Below are positions 63,926 through 64,000 of a stretch of DNA of 64,000 nucleotides, one piece after another. Where the stretch lies: positions 372,001 through 436,000 of the forward strand of contig NZ_FWXS01000001.1 in the NCBI RefSeq assembly GCF_900176425.1, written 5' to 3'. Position 1 is the first letter of the stretch. Every line of letters starts with the position of its first letter. The translations under genes were made by a program, and so were the position numbers. The notes under the pieces are model-generated. The model worked only from the letters and a program-made list of their open reading frames with translations, was not told the DNA's origin and ran no database searches. This DNA is from Moheibacter sediminis (GTDB lineage: Bacteria; Bacteroidota; Bacteroidia; Flavobacteriales; Weeksellaceae).

Positions 63926-64000
63926 AGAAAATAAATAGCAAAGACGCAATACATCATGTCTTTGTACAGTTTCTCAATAATTTTTTGTTTCAAGATAAAG

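Overview
The window comes from the chromosome of a low-GC member of the Bacteroidota, most likely order Flavobacteriales. The evidence is a flexirubin-type (aryl polyene) pigment cluster with a tyrosine ammonia-lyase, three secreted proteins with type IX secretion (T9SS) C-terminal sorting domains, GLPGLI, DUF3575 and HU/SPOR families, and promoters of the Bacteroidota form TAnnTTTG. The genus cannot be fixed from the sequence alone. There is no tRNA or rRNA gene, IS element, phage or CRISPR array; the one RNA gene is tmRNA.

Layout. 1-9844: flexirubin-type pigment locus in two divergent arms. The minus arm has a KAS III (cut by the window edge), LpxL-like acyltransferase, acyl carrier protein, KAS I/II, ketoreductase and tyrosine ammonia-lyase. 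The plus arm has a halogenase-like flavoprotein, a C45-type Ntn-hydrolase lipoprotein and a PaaK-like ligase. 9899-20620: surface-glycan region with a FemAB-like transferase, polysaccharide deacetylase, FkbM and other methyltransferases, a secreted metzincin-like protease and a tightly overlapping five-gene minus-strand operon (two flippases, GT4 glycosyltransferase, asparagine-synthase-like protein, methyltransferase). 20759-26494: yjjG, atpD-atpC, a GLPGLI protein, an unusual Cys/Gly-rich lipoprotein, an XRE regulator and ribF. 26545-29625: two DUF805 genes (the second frameshifted), an arsR-DUF6428-small membrane ORF-arsC arsenic-type operon with two matching operators, and a lipoprotein. 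29740-50848: mostly housekeeping and envelope genes (T9SS subtilase, gdhA, dprA, HU/SPOR protein, lipid kinase, App1-like phosphatase, tadA, OmpA, prs-rplY, radC, pnuC, Bax-inhibitor-like protein, PPTase, ahcY). 50850-55529: a scarred stretch with a decayed toxin-antitoxin pair, two inverted copies of a 67-nt GC-rich repeat, tmRNA, and gene remnants just downstream of tmRNA. 55574-63925: ygiD-like dioxygenase, mfd, a T9SS leucine-rich/receptor-L-like protein, a TonB-C-like protein, and a blaI-blaR1 pair behind a palindromic operator.

How it fits together. The ammonia-lyase should supply 4-coumarate, the ligase activate it, and the KAS/ACP/ketoreductase set extend it to a polyene; the phosphopantetheinyl transferase at 46329-46961 is a candidate ACP activator. 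The strongest less-explained items are the Cys-rich lipoprotein tail, the 41-residue ORF inside the ars operon, the 67-nt inverted repeat pair, the post-tmRNA remnants, the internal repeats of the BlaR1 protein, and a set of promoters so close to their start codons that the transcripts are probably leaderless.
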